DNA of 7,156 bases, from positions 1-7,156 of the forward strand of contig JAFYWO010000099.1 of the NCBI GenBank assembly GCA_017557925.1, written 5' to 3'. Positions within the stretch are counted from its first letter, which is position 1; each line of letters begins with the position of its first letter. Source of the stretch: Alphaproteobacteria bacterium. GTDB lineage: Bacteria > Pseudomonadota > Alphaproteobacteria > RF32 > CAG-239. The translations under genes were made by a program, and so were the position numbers. This document shows, in pieces, positions 5,352-7,156 of this stretch. The notes under the pieces are model-generated. The model was not told where the DNA came from and searched no databases. It saw only the letters and a program-made list of their open reading frames with translations.

Positions 5352-6995
5352 TTATTCGGCTTTTTGTGACTTAAATGTCTTCTTAGAGCCGTTTGGCGCT
5401 GTTATGGTTAGTGTATAGTTAGTATCAGAATATTCTTCTGAATAAGGTGTCATCTTATAACTATATTTACCATTTGGCGAATTTTTCCATCCTATTATTT
5501 TACAAGTAAAGTAATCTATGGCGGCAATGATAGTATTATCTTCTTTTCGCCAATAGATTGCTTCTTTTTCATCACTTGCTCTGGCTAAACAGTAACTATT
5601 ATCCTGTTTATTATAAGCTAATGAATTAAAAGCAGAATATCCGCTTTGTGTGTATGTAAAATCAGATGGAAAAAATTCATCATATCCGCATATTCCCCAA
5701 TCATAACCTTCTTCGTAGCGAATTATTACACATTTTTTTGTAACCTCTTTATCCGGTGAGTATACTGCACTTACATAGTGAGCAAGAATTTTACCGTGTT
5801 TTGGAATTTCGTTTAAATTAGGTTCTTTAGGGACGGTCGATGTTTTTAATTCTAAGATTGTTTCTACCTTTTCTTTAAGTTCAACAGAAGATACTAAAAG
5901 TGTTGCTATGCTTTGATTTATTTTTGTTGTTTCGGTTTGGTCTATAAGTTTTTTCTCATAACCAAAACTTGTTTCTAAATCAAAACTAAACACTTTATCA
6001 TCAAGCTTAAATGACGCTTCATAATCGGGATAAACAAAGATGTCTTCAAACTTATCTTTTTGATTAGTGTAAGAAATGGTCTTGGTTATAACGTTTTCGG
6101 TTATAGTCCAATCATCTTTGTTGGTTGTGTTGGGAGTTAGTGAAGTAATTACTTTTGGGGTAAAATCAAAATTCTCAACACTTAAAGTTTTGTTATTTTC
6201 TGCCTTAAGATAGTTGGATAATAACGGTGAAGTATATTTTATTTTCTTCTCGCCGCTAAGTTTCCATGTTTCTTTCTTTTCAACATAAAATATAAACTGG
6301 TTTCCCTCTTTTAATTCAACGCCTTTTTGGTATGAGGTGTTAACTAAAAGGTCTTCTTCAACGTCTTCTTTAGAGTTTTCTTCTATAAACTTAAGATATG
6401 AAAGTTTTGCCTCTATTGTTCCTACTTTGCTGGTATCTTCATTTTTATATTCAATATCAAAATACAAGTCTATTTTAGTATATTTATCATCTTTGGGAGA
6501 TGATGTTGATGACTTATAGACTATATCAACGATATTCATATAAGGGAGCGGATTAACATTATCTGCACTCAAAAAATACTCTGATTTGGCTTTTGCATAG
6601 ACTACTTGTTTATCATTAAACATAAACTTTTTATCTAATGCTAAAGTCACGGGATAAGAACCGAATTGAGATGTTGACGAAGTTTCATCAATATATACGG
6701 CTTTAATATCTTCATTAGGTTTGATGGTGATATTTTTCTTATCTAAATAGAACCTGATGTTGGCTACCGGATGAAGGTTTACATCTTCATCTTCATAATT
6801 TATTTGAACGGTTTGGAAACAATCATAAATTAACGTATCACTTTTTGTGGTAGAGCTCCATATAAAGTAGTAATCACTACCGATAGGAGAACTTATACCG
6901 CTTAATGAACGCTCTCTGGAGCAACTGCAAACTACAAGCATTATTAACTGTATCACAAATAAGTGATAAATGCTTTTTAATAACTTCTTTTTCAT
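5352..6995 (-). CDS. Predicted lipoprotein of unknown family (547 aa)
   Basis: The N terminus is a lipoprotein signal peptide: M-K-K-K, a hydrophobic core (about 9-22), then V-C-S-C, with Cys25 the likely lipidated residue. The mature protein should sit on an envelope membrane facing the periplasm or outside. I do not recognise a family. The body is rich in Lys, Asp, Ser, Thr and Tyr, with alternating short strands that suggest beta-sheet domains. The last third (about 405-547) is rich in Tyr and Trp and holds four Cys (422, 436, 469, 498) that could form disulfides; apart from these, the mature chain shows only Cys59 and the lipid-bearing Cys25. No enzyme motif is evident. The ATG has no Shine-Dalgarno sequence, only A/T-rich DNA, but the signal peptide fits this start. 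It is transcribed alone, with a candidate promoter upstream and a strong terminator after the stop. Adhesin, surface-coat or binding functions are possible; none is supported. Confidence 0.8.
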   Translation of the reverse strand: MKKKLLKSIYHLFVIQLIMLVVCSCSRERSLSGISSPIGSDYYFIWSSTTKSDTLIYDCFQTVQINYEDEDVNLHPVANIRFYLDKKNITIKPNEDIKAVYIDETSSTSQFGSYPVTLALDKKFMFNDKQVVYAKAKSEYFLSADNVNPLPYMNIVDIVYKSSTSSPKDDKYTKIDLYFDIEYKNEDTSKVGTIEAKLSYLKFIEENSKEDVEEDLLVNTSYQKGVELKEGNQFIFYVEKKETWKLSGEKKIKYTSPLLSNYLKAENNKTLSVENFDFTPKVITSLTPNTTNKDDWTITENVITKTISYTNQKDKFEDIFVYPDYEASFKLDDKVFSFDLETSFGYEKKLIDQTETTKINQSIATLLVSSVELKEKVETILELKTSTVPKEPNLNEIPKHGKILAHYVSAVYSPDKEVTKKCVIIRYEEGYDWGICGYDEFFPSDFTYTQSGYSAFNSLAYNKQDNSYCLARASDEKEAIYWRKEDNTIIAAIDYFTCKIIGWKNSPNGKYSYKMTPYSEEYSDTNYTLTITAPNGSKKTFKSQKAE

Positions 6996-7036
6996 ATATA
7001 TTTATTTTTTTATTATTAACTTATGGTTATTCGTAA

Positions 7037-7065
7037 ATTAAAAAACATTACTAAAAAATTGACAA
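7037..7065 (-). promoter_or_regulatory. Candidate promoter of the lipoprotein gene
   Basis: On the minus strand TTGTCA (7065-7060) is followed after 17 bp by TTTAAT (7042-7037); each box matches five of six consensus positions. Transcription would start near 7030, giving a leader of about 35 nt. The rest of the gap to the window end (to 7156) is AT-rich with homopolymer runs and shows no gene. Confidence 0.5.
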
Positions 7066-7156
7066 CATAATTGATTACATAATAAGAAATTTCAGCTTTA
7101 TTATATATTTATAAAATTTAAAAAGCAATTTTTTTTTTCTAACTCTGATTTACAAA

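Noticed and set aside
5119..5418. 99-aa plus-strand frame across psd, its promoter and the terminator
   Set aside because: It runs antisense through three better-supported features and shows no protein motif.
6337..6519. 60-aa plus-strand frame inside the lipoprotein gene
   Set aside because: Low-complexity Ser/Leu-rich antisense shadow with no supporting signal.
7059..7064. Plus-strand TTGACA near the window end as a promoter for a gene beyond it
   Set aside because: The nearest -10-like word (CATAAT, 7078-7083) is only 13 bp away, too short. The same bases serve the minus-strand candidate better.
1..7156. CRISPR array, insertion sequence, tRNA or phage gene
   Set aside because: No regular spaced repeats, transposase motifs, terminal inverted repeats, tRNA folds or phage proteins were seen on either strand.

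Overview
This AT-rich window looks like the chromosome of a Gram-negative bacterium. The support is an Escherichia coli-type phosphatidylserine decarboxylase, a lipoprotein signal peptide and a set of surface-glycan genes. Coding density is high, many genes have AAGGAG/AGGA-type ribosome sites, and several sites fit TTGACA/TATAAT-like promoters. I cannot name the lineage from sequence alone; a low-GC proteobacterium, perhaps host-associated, is a guess.

Layout: (1) At 1-108 is the 3' end of a MORN-type repeat protein. (2) At 173-1141 is a family 2 glycosyltransferase with its own candidate promoter, ending at a bidirectional terminator (about 1161-1191). (3) At 1190-1564, on the minus strand, is an HxlR-family regulator that shares that terminator. 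(4) A 173-bp divergent intergenic region separates it from a plus-strand operon, 1738-4373: a ParB-fold-like protein, a GT4 glycosyltransferase overlapping it by 4 bp (ATGA), and a polysaccharide pyruvyl transferase-family protein. (5) At 4377-5246, on the minus strand, is psd, which meets the operon tail to tail with 3 bp between stop codons. It has its own promoter and ribosome site. (6) At 5352-6995, on the minus strand, is a 547-aa predicted lipoprotein of no family I recognise, with a strong terminator after it and a candidate promoter before it.

How the genes fit together: the glycosyltransferases and the pyruvyl transferase-like protein suggest a small accessory module that builds or decorates a cell-surface polysaccharide or LPS. 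The ParB-like protein is translationally coupled to this module, so it probably serves glycan metabolism rather than DNA partition. The HxlR regulator is divergent from the operon and could control it, but no operator can be proven. Psd (phosphatidylethanolamine synthesis) and the lipoprotein are envelope genes in separate transcription units. I see no mobile element, CRISPR array, RNA gene or clear novel defence system. The most unusual items are the ParB-like operon leader, the HxlR protein lacking its usual cysteine, the perfect hairpin inside the end of the pyruvyl transferase gene, and the unrecognised lipoprotein.
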